The notes under the pieces are model-generated. The model saw nothing but the letters and a program-made list of their open reading frames with translations. It did not search any database and had not been told where the DNA came from. From positions 1-39,162 of the forward strand of contig CALXIZ010000010.1 of NCBI GenBank assembly GCA_944388495.1: a stretch of DNA of 39,162 nucleotides, given 5' to 3'. Position 1 is the stretch's first letter, and each line of letters opens with the position of its first letter. Below, one piece after another: positions 17,193-25,154 of this stretch. Source of the stretch: an uncultured Clostridia bacterium. GTDB lineage: Bacteria; Bacillota; Clostridia; Peptostreptococcales; Anaerovoracaceae. Position numbers and translations under genes: made by a program.

Positions 17193-18449
17193 ATGCAGCG
17201 GGAAAAGGATAAGAAGAAACTGAAAAAAGGAGAGATCCTGGCGGGCTGGATTGTGATCATACTGATCTTTGTGATCACCGTCGCGAATATCGTTCTTCCC
17301 GACAGGGATTTCTCGGAAAAAGAAAACAGAATGCTGGCGCAGAGACCGGAGCTTTCCGTGACGAGTCTGTTTGACGGAAGATTTATGAGTCACAGCGAAT
17401 CCTGGCTTTCGGATCAGTTTGCGCTCCGGGATCTGTGGATCTCCGTCCGTTCCAGATTCCAGCTTCTGATGGGAAAAAACGACTCAAACGGAGTATACCG
17501 GGGAGAGCGGGGATATCTGTTCCAGGCTCCTTCCGAACCGGATGAGGAGCATCTGTCGGCAAATATCGAAGCGATCAATGCGCTGGCCGAAAATACGGAT
17601 CTGCGGATCTTCATGATGGTTACTCCGACGGCGGCCAATATACTGTCAGAATATCTGCCGGCCTTCGCACCGGTGACCGATCAGAATGAATATCTGACCG
17701 CTCTGAAGGAGAAAATCTCCTCAAATATTCAGTATATCGATCTTTACGATACGCTCAAAGAGCATGAATCAGACTATATTTACTATTACACGGACCATCA
17801 CTGGACGACAAAGGGAGCCTATTATGCTTTTCTGACGGCAGCTCCCCTTCTGGGAATACAGAATCCGGAGGAAATTTCCTATGCGCGCTATGCGGTGACG
17901 GATTCCTTTGCGGGTACGCTGGCTTCAAGAAGCGGTTTTCCTCTGAAAAAAGAAGATACGATCGAGATCTGGGTTCCTGAGGAGGATGCGGCAGCCGCAG
18001 AATCCTCTCAGGAGGACGGCGGAACGTATCAGCCGTCTGTGCGCTATGTCGTGGACTATGTCGAAGAGGAGAAAAAGAGCGCTGATCTGTATGACAGTGA
18101 AAAACTGGAAGGTGCGGACAAGTACGCCGTCTTTTTCGGAGGAAATTATCCGCAGATACGGATTACGACGACGAATGACAGCGGACGGGGTACCTTACTG
18201 ATCTTTAAAGACTCCTATGCAAATTGTTTCGTACCGTTCCTCCTGCCGTATTATGATGAAATCGTGATGATCGATCCGCGCTATTATTACGGAGACATCA
18301 GCGAACTGATTTCGACGGAGAAAATCACGAATATTCTCTTCCTGTATAATGCGGATACCTTCTTTGAGGATACTTCTCTGGCGGACGTTCTGGCGCCGCA
18401 GTCTGCGGAGCAGACCGGAGTGCAGGCTGAAGAACAGACCGGAGAATGA
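17193..18449 (+). CDS. DHHW family (AlgX/AlgJ-like) acetylation partner
   Basis: 418 residues. One membrane segment (about 15-36), then an extracellular SGNH-like domain beginning with DRDFSEKENRMLAQRPELS, which is typical of these proteins. The signature TDHHWTTKGAYYAF (Asp201-His202-His203-Trp204) and LLIFKDSYANCFVPFL (Asp340-Ser341) give the catalytic Asp/His and Ser. Members work with an MBOAT protein to O-acetylate exported polysaccharides. A Glu/Ala/Ser-rich insert (about 265-285) and a Gln/Glu-rich tail are less conserved. It ends the second surface cassette and is followed by a terminator at 18540. Confidence 0.9.
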   Translation: MQREKDKKKLKKGEILAGWIVIILIFVITVANIVLPDRDFSEKENRMLAQRPELSVTSLFDGRFMSHSESWLSDQFALRDLWISVRSRFQLLMGKNDSNGVYRGERGYLFQAPSEPDEEHLSANIEAINALAENTDLRIFMMVTPTAANILSEYLPAFAPVTDQNEYLTALKEKISSNIQYIDLYDTLKEHESDYIYYYTDHHWTTKGAYYAFLTAAPLLGIQNPEEISYARYAVTDSFAGTLASRSGFPLKKEDTIEIWVPEEDAAAAESSQEDGGTYQPSVRYVVDYVEEEKKSADLYDSEKLEGADKYAVFFGGNYPQIRITTTNDSGRGTLLIFKDSYANCFVPFLLPYYDEIVMIDPRYYYGDISELISTEKITNILFLYNADTFFEDTSLADVLAPQSAEQTGVQAEEQTGE

Positions 18450-18539
18450 GCCGGATGCGGAGACAAACGTGCCCGGAAATTTTTTCTGAATCATCTGAAC
18501 AAACCGGAAGAAAACCGGGGCGGGCGGAAATGAGAGACC

Positions 18540-18581
18540 CTGCTCTATCGCGTAAATCTGCGCGATGGGGCAGTTTTTTTT
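18540..18581 (+). terminator. Rho-independent terminator of the second MBOAT cassette
   Basis: A 13-bp stem (18540-18552 with 18561-18573, two G-U pairs) and an 8-nt loop precede eight T. Confidence 0.93.
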
Positions 18582-18603
18582 CGTGGTGCGGTATTTTTTT
18601 TCC

Positions 18604-18627
18604 TTGACAAGCATAGATAATCTATGC
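18604..18627 (+). promoter_or_regulatory. padR promoter -35 and probable PadR operator
   Basis: TTGACA (18604-18609) is a consensus -35, immediately followed by GCATAGAT-A-ATCTATGC (18611-18627), a perfect 8-bp inverted repeat. It occupies the spacer where a repressor would block polymerase. The -10 (about 18627) is weak. Autoregulation by PadR is the simplest reading. Confidence 0.65.
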
Positions 18628-18662
18628 ATGAAAAAACGGCGGAAAAAGCGAGGGAAAGGAAG

Positions 18663-18718
18663 CCCGGAGCCCGGAGTTCTGGGTTCGGAATTCGGAACAC
18701 GAAATCCGAAAACCGGAG
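18663..18718 (+). repeat. Degenerate heptanucleotide tandem repeat in the padR leader
   Basis: Eight consecutive 7-mers can be read in register: CCCGGAG, CCCGGAG, TTCTGGG, TTCGGAA, TTCGGAA, CACGAAA, TCCGAAA, ACCGGAG. The region is between promoter and start codon, so it is transcribed but probably not translated. Confidence 0.5.
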
Positions 18719-18752
18719 AAAGGAAAGAGAAAAGAGAAGGAAAATTTGCACC

Positions 18753-19079
18753 ATGGACAAAAAAATGATGTCGATCGCCACTTCGATGCTGCTGCTGAAG
18801 CTGCTCTCCGAAGAGGATAAATACGGATATCAGATGATCCGTGAGCTGGAGGAACGGAGCGAAAAGTTTTTCTTCATGAATGAGGGGACGATTTATCCGA
18901 TTCTTCACAATCTGGAAAAGGAAGGAATGATCCGGAGCTGCAGCCGGATCGCCGAAAACGGGCGAAGGAGGAAATATTACAGCATCACAGAGGAAGGAAG
19001 AGCCGAACTGCAGAAGAAGCAGGAGGAATGGACAGGCTACCGGAAGGCTGTTGGCAAGATTCTGGGAGAGGCGGAGTAG
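18753..19079 (+). CDS. PadR family transcriptional regulator
   Basis: 108 residues with the PadR winged-helix signature: LLKLLSEEDKYGYQMIRELEE, NEGTIYPILHNLEKEGMI, and RRRKYYSITEEGRAEL, followed by a short dimerisation helix. ATG 18753 begins the conserved domain; the in-frame extension from 18624 crosses the heptamer repeat and is rejected. It ends 2 bp before the next gene, so the two are co-transcribed. PadR genes paired with a permease-prefix protein usually repress their own operon and respond to envelope stress or a ligand. Confidence 0.93.
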   Translation: MDKKMMSIATSMLLLKLLSEEDKYGYQMIRELEERSEKFFFMNEGTIYPILHNLEKEGMIRSCSRIAENGRRRKYYSITEEGRAELQKKQEEWTGYRKAVGKILGEAE

Positions 19080-19081
19080 CG

Positions 19082-20665
19082 ATGAAACGGAGACGAAAGG
19101 ATATCGGCGACAGAGGCCGGGAAAACAGGAAAAGGGAGCGCGGCATAAATCATGGAAATTATGAAAATCATGGAAACAGGGATGCGGGAGAGAGCTTTTC
19201 TGACGTCTGGCCGCAGGTTTCACAGTTTCTCGACCGGGTAGAGGAGCAGATCGAATACCGGCCTGTCAGGGAGAGCATACGCAGGGAGATGGAGGATCAT
19301 ATCGAGGATCGTATGCAGGATTATATTTCCGGGGGATGCGGAAGGGAAGAGGCGGCGAAAAAAGCGGTAGCGGGAATGGGAGATCCGGAGGCGATCGGCA
19401 GGCAGCTCAATGAGATCCGCCGGCCGCGGAAAGATTACGCTCTGCCGGCAGTCATTCTGCTGTGCGTCGCGGCGGGACTTCTGGTCAGTTTTCTCAGCGG
19501 ATTCCGGGATCTGAATTTTTTCAGCCAGAACTTTTATTTCTTATTCGGAATAACCGTCCTGTTTTTCTTTGTGAGAAAAGGCTGCGTTTTGACGGCGAGA
19601 TATGCGAAAGCGGTATCTGTATTGTATTTTTCCGCGTTTCTCCTGCTGATTCTGCTGACACGCCTCCTGCACTGGCGTTATACGCCTGCCATCTATAATG
19701 GAAATTTTCTGCTGCCTGTGGCCGCGCTGCTGCTCATTGGCGCGGCGGAATCAAAAAGAAAAGCTGTGGCAGCGGCAATCGGATTTACGGCAGCAGCCGT
19801 CGCTTTCCAGATTTTATCCGGCTATCTGTATTTTACCTTTTCCGGAGTGCTGATTCTGCTCATGAGCATAGCGGTAGCCGGAATTCTTCTGTGGAATACA
19901 GACAGAAAAGTGACACTCTCTGCTGCCGGGAAGCGGCTTGCCACAGTTCTTGCAGGGCTTCTGATTCTGATCATTACGGCGGCTGCCGTTTTCAGCAGCG
20001 CATATGCTCAGCGGGAGGAGGTTTTCCGGACCTTTTTTTCGCCGGAAGAGAACACGGAAAGTGTAATGGATGACAGTTATAATGCTCTCCTGATCCGTTC
20101 TCTGCTGAAGCGGGCTTCCTGGATCGGAGAGGTAAAACTGAGCGGGGAAGATCTGGAAAAGTACAGCACGGGAGAATGGTATTTCGGCCTGCGCGGCCGG
20201 TCGGAAAGCGGAACTGCGCATAATGGATATCCGGAAAACGGCATCCCGCATAACGCCTATGATGCGGAAAGCACCGCCCTGGAGGATATCCTGCCGTATC
20301 AGTATCAGAATAACTATGTGATCTCCTATCTCATCCTGCGCTGCGGCCTGATAGCGGGAATCCTGGTGATGGCAGTGATCATCTCATTTTTTTCGATACT
20401 GGCCCGGCGGATCGCCGGGATCCGCGGCCGTTCCGGATTTGTGCTTTCCGTCGTTTGTTTCTGTCTTCTCGCCGGTCAGGCGGTATTCTATATTCTCGGA
20501 AATTTCGGATGGCAGCTGGGAGCTTTCTGTAATTTGCCGTTTCTCTCGGAGGGAGTGGCCAGTATTTTCGTTAATGCGATCCTGACGGGAATCATCGCAT
20601 CGGCGTACAGATATGACAGTGTGAGGAATATATTTTTGCGAGCTGTCCGAAGAGTTTCATATTGA
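19082..20665 (+). CDS. Permease-prefix domain fused to a SEDS (FtsW/RodA/SpoVE)-like membrane protein
   Basis: 527 residues. A basic N-terminus is followed by a permease prefix domain (about 40-105; FLDRVEEQIEYRPVRESIR, EAAKKAVAGMGDPEAIG). Then come about ten membrane helices whose C-terminal part resembles RodA/FtsW: ILPYQYQNNYVISYL with a following LRCGLIAGIL helix, and NLPFLSEGVASIFVNAIL, matching the LPFISYGGSS helix. SEDS proteins polymerise glycan strands from lipid II. In the usual P-x-HTDFIF block the catalytic Asp would fall on Asn here, so the enzyme may be inactive or altered. The last residues (RNIFLRAVRRVSY) are read from DNA that belongs, in another frame, to the nuclease remnant, so the C-terminus may have been replaced. 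Confidence 0.75.
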   Translation: MKRRRKDIGDRGRENRKRERGINHGNYENHGNRDAGESFSDVWPQVSQFLDRVEEQIEYRPVRESIRREMEDHIEDRMQDYISGGCGREEAAKKAVAGMGDPEAIGRQLNEIRRPRKDYALPAVILLCVAAGLLVSFLSGFRDLNFFSQNFYFLFGITVLFFFVRKGCVLTARYAKAVSVLYFSAFLLLILLTRLLHWRYTPAIYNGNFLLPVAALLLIGAAESKRKAVAAAIGFTAAAVAFQILSGYLYFTFSGVLILLMSIAVAGILLWNTDRKVTLSAAGKRLATVLAGLLILIITAAAVFSSAYAQREEVFRTFFSPEENTESVMDDSYNALLIRSLLKRASWIGEVKLSGEDLEKYSTGEWYFGLRGRSESGTAHNGYPENGIPHNAYDAESTALEDILPYQYQNNYVISYLILRCGLIAGILVMAVIISFFSILARRIAGIRGRSGFVLSVVCFCLLAGQAVFYILGNFGWQLGAFCNLPFLSEGVASIFVNAILTGIIASAYRYDSVRNIFLRAVRRVSY

Positions 20666-20936
20666 TGTGACGGAGGAAATCAATCAGGAGGTGAGCCGTA
20701 TGTGCAACCTGAGTGCAGGGATTTTTGAGAAAGGAATGGAGGCCGGCATCGCGAAAGGACGTTGCGAAGGCCGCGCGGAGGGAATGGAGGCCGGAGAGGC
20801 AATCGGCCGCATGAAGGTACTGTTCGATCTGGTAAAAGATGGAACTCTTACTATTTCTGCAGCAGCGGAAAAAGCGAAAATGGAACTGTCGGAATTTGAA
20901 CGGCAGTATAACGAAAGCCTTTCGCAGCAGCGTTGA
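20625..20936 (+). pseudogene. C-terminal remnant of an Rpn/PD-(D/E)XK nuclease-family transposase-like protein
   Basis: The open frame downstream of the stop codon at 20622 reads CELSEEFHIDVTEEINQEVS then MCNLSAGIFEKGMEAGIAKG and ends with TISAAAEKAKMELSEFERQY. The MCNLS block followed by (E)KGxExGxxxG repeats and a short helix-turn-helix-like end is the characteristic tail of Rpn-type and PD-(D/E)XK family transposase proteins; the nuclease domain is missing. It overlaps the end of the SEDS-like gene in another frame. AGGAGGTGA at 20686-20694 sits before ATG 20700, so a short peptide of about 78 residues could still be made; GTG 20667 is another start. I read it as a recombination scar. Confidence 0.65.
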
Positions 20937-21006
20937 AAAAATATCCGGAGGCCGGCGGCGGTCCGTTCAGACAGTAGGCAGTGTTTTCCGGAGACGGGGC
21001 TGCAGA

Positions 21007-21028
21007 ATATTATCGTTATATTATCGTT
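21007..21028 (+). repeat. Tandem 11-bp duplication
   Basis: ATATTATCGTT occurs twice in direct succession, just upstream of the terminator at 21034. Confidence 0.6.
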
Positions 21029-21033
21029 CACTG

Positions 21034-21090
21034 AAAAAGGCGATGCCGCTTTTCTGTACTTTTCGGAAAAGAACCGGCGCCGCCTTTTCT
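21034..21090. terminator. Bidirectional terminator between the nuclease remnant and dtd
   Basis: AAAAGGCGATGCCG pairs with CGGCGCCGCCTTTT (about 14 bp with one mismatch), and CTTTTC/GAAAAG extends the stem inside. A-rich on the left and T-rich on the right, so it can act on both strands. Confidence 0.8.
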
Positions 21091-21165
21091 TTCATTATTC
21101 ATTTTTCCGGATCAGTCCGGCAGCGAAAGATTTGCCGGGAGGTCTGATGTCTGTCATTCACGATA

Positions 21166-21603
21166 CTATTTTTCCATCAGAATCGTCACGGGACCGTCGT
21201 TTTCCAGGCTGACTTTCATCTCCGCGCCGAATTCTCCGCAGGCCACGGGAATGCCAAGTTCTTCGACTTTTTTCTTGAAATACTCGTAGAGACGGTTTGC
21301 AGGCTCCGGAGCGGCGGCGCCGGTGAAGCTGGGCCGGTTGCCTTTTCTGCAGTCGGCGTAGAGGGTGAACTGAGAGACGACGAGAATTTCGCCGCCGATA
21401 TCTTTTACGGAGCGGTTCATCTTTCCGTTTTCATCCTCGAAAATTCTCATATTGACCGTTTTGGCGGCCAGATAGTCCGCCTGTTCCTCTGTATCTTCCG
21501 GGCCCACTCCCAGAAGCAGGAGAAGACCCGGTCCGATTTCGCCCGCCGTCCTGTCTCCGATGCGGACAGCGGCGTGTGTCACTCTCTGTATTACAATTCT
21601 CAT
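21166..21603 (-). CDS. dtd: D-aminoacyl-tRNA deacylase
   Basis: 145 residues, full family length. It has the DTD motifs [21 protein letters not shown] and NDGPVTILM, plus the [13 protein letters not shown] start. The enzyme removes D-amino acids wrongly attached to tRNA, using the backbone-rich active site formed by SQxxL and GPVT. It is downstream of glpK by 42 bp on the same strand; the functional link is not obvious. The ribosome site AAAGGA is somewhat distant from ATG 21603. Confidence 0.96.
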   Translation of the reverse strand: MRIVIQRVTHAAVRIGDRTAGEIGPGLLLLLGVGPEDTEEQADYLAAKTVNMRIFEDENGKMNRSVKDIGGEILVVSQFTLYADCRKGNRPSFTGAAAPEPANRLYEYFKKKVEELGIPVACGEFGAEMKVSLENDGPVTILMEK

Positions 21604-21645
21604 GCCAGATCTGAAATCCTTTCCATGTTTTGTTCTCTTTTCTGT

Positions 21646-23250
21646 TTATTCGTTCCGAACCCATCCCGAAGCGCGTTTTACCGCCCGGTGCCACTCTTCC
21701 ATCCTCTTTATGCGTTCATCTGCGCCGGTTTGAGGATGAAATACAGCGTCTGTCTGCCGCAGTGACGCGAATTCTTCTGGGCTTTTCCAGATGCCTGTGG
21801 CGAGACCGGCAAAGCCGGCGGCTCCCAGAGCCGTCGTCTCTACGCAGGACGGGCGGCTGACGGGAATACCGAGCAGGTCGGCCTGAAACTGAAGCATCAG
21901 GTCGCTGACGCTGGCGCCGCCGTCGGCTCTCAGCTCCGTCAGCAGGCGGGACGAGTCGGATCTGCCGAGGCTGCCGCGGCCGGAGCCTTGATCGCTGCCG
22001 CCGGCATCAGCTGACATAGCCGTAACGAGATCGGCCACCTGATAGGCGATGCTCTCCAGCACGGCCCTGGCGATATGCTTTTTATTGCTGCCGCGGGTCA
22101 GCCCCAGGACGGCGCCCCGGGCGTACATGTCCCAGTACGGGGCGCCGAGACCTGTAAAGGCGGGTACTACGAAGACGCCGCCGCTGTCAGAGACCTCTTC
22201 GGCGAGAATGTCACATTCATGTGAACTGGAGATGAGTCCCAGTTCGTCGCGGATCCACTGGATGGTAGAACCTCCGTTAAATACGCTGCCCTCCAGTGCA
22301 TAGACGGGATGACTGTCTGTACCCGTACTCCACGCGACGGAAGAGAGAAGTCCCTGCCCGGAGCGGACAGGCGTATTTCCCGTGTTCATGAGGGTGAAAC
22401 AGCCTGTACCGTATGTATTTTTCATATCTCCCGGGCGCAGGCAGCCCTGCCCGAAGAGCGCTGCAGGCTGATCTCCCGCGGAACCGCAGATCGGAACACC
22501 TTTCAGAGCGGTCAGCTCTTCAAGTCCGGACGAGAAAGAAGAAAAAGAGCGCCCGCCGGGAAGCCCGGAGGCGATTCTGCCGTAAAGCTGAGAATTCGGC
22601 ACGGGCTGCGGCAGAATCTGTTCCGGAATGTCGAGAGCGCGGCACAGGGTACTGTCCCAGGCGAGCTTTCCGATATCGAACAGCATGGTCCGCGAAGCGT
22701 TGGAGTAATCCGTCACATGAGCGTCTCCGCCCGTGAGATTCCAGATAAGCCAGCTGTCCACTGTTCCGAAGAGAAGATCGCCTCTTTCCGCTTTTGCGCG
22801 CGCTTCCGGCACATGATTCAGGATCCAGCGGATCTTCGTGGCGGAAAAATACGCATCGATGAGCAGACCTGTCTTTTCGCTGATATAATCTCCGAGTCCC
22901 TGAGAAGAAAGCGCTTCACAGTCCTCCGCCGTGCGGCGGCACTGCCAGATGATGGCGTTATATACGGGCTTTCCGGTGTGCCTGTCCCAGAGAATCGTCG
23001 TCTCCCGCTGATTGGTGATGCCGATGCCTGCGATATCCGCGGCTTTCAGGCCGGAGGATACGAAAGCATCGCACAGCGCTTTCAGCTGAGAGGCGAGGAT
23101 TTCCTCCGGATCGTGTTCCACCCATCCGGGTTCGGGATAAATCTGGCGGAAGGAAATCTGCGCTTTCGACAGGATCTTTCCGTTTCTGTCAAAGATAAGC
23201 GCCCTCGAACTGGTCGTTCCCTGATCGAGAGCGATGATGTATTCTCCCAT
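21646..23250 (-). CDS. glpK: Glycerol kinase
   Basis: 534 residues. FGGY-kinase features: ALDQGTTSSRALIFD (phosphate 1 loop), NQRETTILWDRHTGKPVYNAIIWQ (glycerol-binding), VDSWLIWNLTGG, DYSNASRTMLFDI, CGSAGDQPAALFGQG, NTYGTGCF, and LRADGGAS (adenosine motif). It phosphorylates glycerol to sn-glycerol 3-phosphate. Two Ser/Gly-rich inserts are unusual: SFSSFSSGLEEL before the AGDQ loop, and about 18 residues (GSDQGSGRGSLGRSDSSR) before the adenosine motif, which explain the length above the usual ~500. No glpF or glpD is adjacent. Glycerol phosphate could feed the LtaS-like envelope system, but that is only a metabolic link. Confidence 0.95.
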   Translation of the reverse strand: MGEYIIALDQGTTSSRALIFDRNGKILSKAQISFRQIYPEPGWVEHDPEEILASQLKALCDAFVSSGLKAADIAGIGITNQRETTILWDRHTGKPVYNAIIWQCRRTAEDCEALSSQGLGDYISEKTGLLIDAYFSATKIRWILNHVPEARAKAERGDLLFGTVDSWLIWNLTGGDAHVTDYSNASRTMLFDIGKLAWDSTLCRALDIPEQILPQPVPNSQLYGRIASGLPGGRSFSSFSSGLEELTALKGVPICGSAGDQPAALFGQGCLRPGDMKNTYGTGCFTLMNTGNTPVRSGQGLLSSVAWSTGTDSHPVYALEGSVFNGGSTIQWIRDELGLISSSHECDILAEEVSDSGGVFVVPAFTGLGAPYWDMYARGAVLGLTRGSNKKHIARAVLESIAYQVADLVTAMSADAGGSDQGSGRGSLGRSDSSRLLTELRADGGASVSDLMLQFQADLLGIPVSRPSCVETTALGAAGFAGLATGIWKSPEEFASLRQTDAVFHPQTGADERIKRMEEWHRAVKRASGWVRNE

Positions 23251-23473
23251 TTATGTTTTCCTTTCCTGATGCGGACCCCGGCGTGAATCAGCCGGGCCGG
23301 ACCGCTCTCCGGCTGATCGGTAATTTCGTCTTTCCGGCAGATCCGGATCCGTTATGCTGTGATAATATCTACACCGTCTGCCTATATTGTATTCGTTCTT
23401 TTTCTGAATTTCAACGCTGTACCGGCAGCCCTCTTCACCTGCAAACTTGTCGCCGCCTGTATCGCGCCGTTTA

Positions 23474-23517
23474 TTGACAAGCGGTAAAAAGCATAATAAA
23501 ATAATTGACGTACGTCA
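23474..23517 (+). promoter_or_regulatory. metNIQ promoter with 12-bp palindromic operator candidate
   Basis: -35 TTGACA (23474-23479), 17-nt spacer and -10 TAAAAT (23497-23502). TGACGTACGTCA (23506-23517), a perfect palindrome, covers the expected start site. There is no room for a SAM riboswitch or T-box in the roughly 30-nt leader. Confidence 0.75.
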
Positions 23518-23541
23518 TATACTAAGGAGAGAAGAAATCAG

Positions 23542-24300
23542 ATGATCGAAATAAAAGATCTGGCAAAAATATACCATACGGATCACGGAGAATTCAAAGC
23601 AATCGAACATATCAATCTGACGATAGAGGACGGGGATATTTTCGGTATCATCGGTATGAGCGGCGCGGGCAAGAGTACGCTTCTGAGGTGCATAAATCTC
23701 CTCGAGCGGCCGACGGACGGCGCCATTCTGATAGACGGGCGCGATATCACCGGTCTCAGCGGAAAGGAGCTTCTGCAGCTCAGACGGCAGATCGGCATGA
23801 TCTTTCAGCGCTTCAATCTGCTGATGCAGCGTACGGTGGAAGCAAATGTATCTTATCCGCTGGAAATCTGCGGAATGCCGAAGCCTCAGAGAAAAAAGCG
23901 CGTCGAAGAGCTGCTTGAGCTGGTAGATCTGACATCAAAGGCAAAAAATTATCCGGTTCAGCTGTCCGGCGGCCAGCAGCAGCGTGTCTCCATCGCGAGA
24001 GCACTCGCAAACAGACCGTCGATCCTTCTGTGCGACGAGCCGACGTCGGCTCTCGACAGTCTGACGACAAATTCCCTGCTGGAGCTTCTCAAGGATATCA
24101 ATGCGAAACTCGGTGTGACGATCGTCATCATCACGCACGAGATGAGCGTGGTGGATAAAATCTGCAATAAAGTCGCGGTGATCAACGATTCGCGCATCAT
24201 CGAACAGGGCATGACGAAAGAAGTCTTTGCAAACCCGAAAGAGTCGATGACGCGCCTGCTGATCAGCGAGATGCAGGGAGGAGGCACTGAAAATGAATAG
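23542..24300 (+). CDS. metN: MetN-type methionine ABC transporter ATPase lacking the NIL domain
   Basis: 252 residues. Walker A GMSGAGKST, Q-loop MIFQRFNLL, signature LSGGQQQRVSIARALA, Walker B ILLCDEPTSALD, H-loop IITHEM, all intact. The RFNLLMQRTV block is typical of MetN. Usual MetN is about 340 residues, with a C-terminal NIL/ACT domain that binds methionine and inhibits transport; here the protein stops soon after the nucleotide-binding domain (end GGGTENE). So methionine feedback through NIL is absent. It overlaps metI by 8 bp (ATGAATAG). Assignment rests on the permease and binding protein that follow. Confidence 0.92.
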   Translation: MIEIKDLAKIYHTDHGEFKAIEHINLTIEDGDIFGIIGMSGAGKSTLLRCINLLERPTDGAILIDGRDITGLSGKELLQLRRQIGMIFQRFNLLMQRTVEANVSYPLEICGMPKPQRKKRVEELLELVDLTSKAKNYPVQLSGGQQQRVSIARALANRPSILLCDEPTSALDSLTTNSLLELLKDINAKLGVTIVIITHEMSVVDKICNKVAVINDSRIIEQGMTKEVFANPKESMTRLLISEMQGGGTENE

Positions 24301-24961
24301 TTTTCTGGCAGAATACGGAACGATGCTGCTGCAGGAGACAGTCGCAACGCTGGAGATGAGTCTGATCTCCACCCTGTTCGCTTACATCCTGGGAATTCCG
24401 ATCGGAGTTCTGGTAACGATTACGGGAGAGCATTCCATCCTGCCGTGCAGACCGGTCAATGTCGTGCTCGGCTGGATCGTCAATATGGGACGGTCGATAC
24501 CGTTCCTGATTCTTCTGGTGGCGCTGATGCCGTTCACGAGAAAAGTAGTGGGCACTGCCACAGGAGTCGAAGGTATGATCGTACCGCTGATCGTGGCGGC
24601 GACGCCGTTTGTGGCCCGCATGATCGAGACCTCTCTGATGGAGGTGGACGACGGTCTGATCGAGGTTGCGCATGCTACAGGATCCACGACGTGGCAGATC
24701 ATACGGAAGGTACTGATACCGGAGAGCATTCCGTCCATTCTCATGGGCGTACCGATCACGCTGATCACGATTGTCGGCTATTCGGCCATGGCAGGCGTCG
24801 TCGGCGGCGGCGGCCTGGGAGATGTAGCGCTCCGTTACGGCTATTACCGCTATCAGACGGAGGTCATGATCGCGACGATCATCATTCTGATCATCCTCGT
24901 ACAGATCATGCAGTCGCTCGGATCGTTTATCGCGAAGAAAAGCGACAAGAGAACGAGATAG
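24293..24961 (+). CDS. metI: Methionine ABC transporter permease
   Basis: 222 residues with five membrane helices. It shows the MetI pattern GIPIGVLVTITGEHSI, NMGRSIPFLILLVALMPFTR and the coupling (EAA) loop EVAHATGSTTWQIIRKVLIPE, which docks on MetN, and ends with GGGGLGDVALRYGYYRYQ, conserved in MetI. It forms the D-methionine/L-methionine import channel with MetN and MetQ. Overlapped start implies translational coupling to metN. Confidence 0.95.
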   Translation: MNSFLAEYGTMLLQETVATLEMSLISTLFAYILGIPIGVLVTITGEHSILPCRPVNVVLGWIVNMGRSIPFLILLVALMPFTRKVVGTATGVEGMIVPLIVAATPFVARMIETSLMEVDDGLIEVAHATGSTTWQIIRKVLIPESIPSILMGVPITLITIVGYSAMAGVVGGGGLGDVALRYGYYRYQTEVMIATIIILIILVQIMQSLGSFIAKKSDKRTR

Positions 24962-25002
24962 CGCCGGAAAAAAGACAAAAGAATACATAAAACGACAGAA
25001 AA

Positions 25003-25034
25003 AATCCCGGACAGTCATTGAAGTGTCCGGGATT
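25003..25034 (+). other. Hairpin between metI and metQ
   Basis: AATCCCGGACA (25003-25013) pairs perfectly with TGTCCGGGATT (25024-25034) over a 10-nt loop. There is no T-run, so it is probably a partial terminator or RNA-processing stem setting metQ dose. Confidence 0.65.
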
Positions 25035-25154
25035 CTGCGATAAAATAAGGCAAATGTACCGGCGGCATGCCGTTTTCGGGACTTTTTCCTTTTACGGCGG
25101 GCCGCAGAGAAGTACAGGCTTTTCAGTATCAATTTTTGGGAGGAAATGAAAGCG

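Noticed and set aside
23503..23541. SAM riboswitch or T-box upstream of metNIQ
   Set aside because: Promoter lies too close to the start codon.
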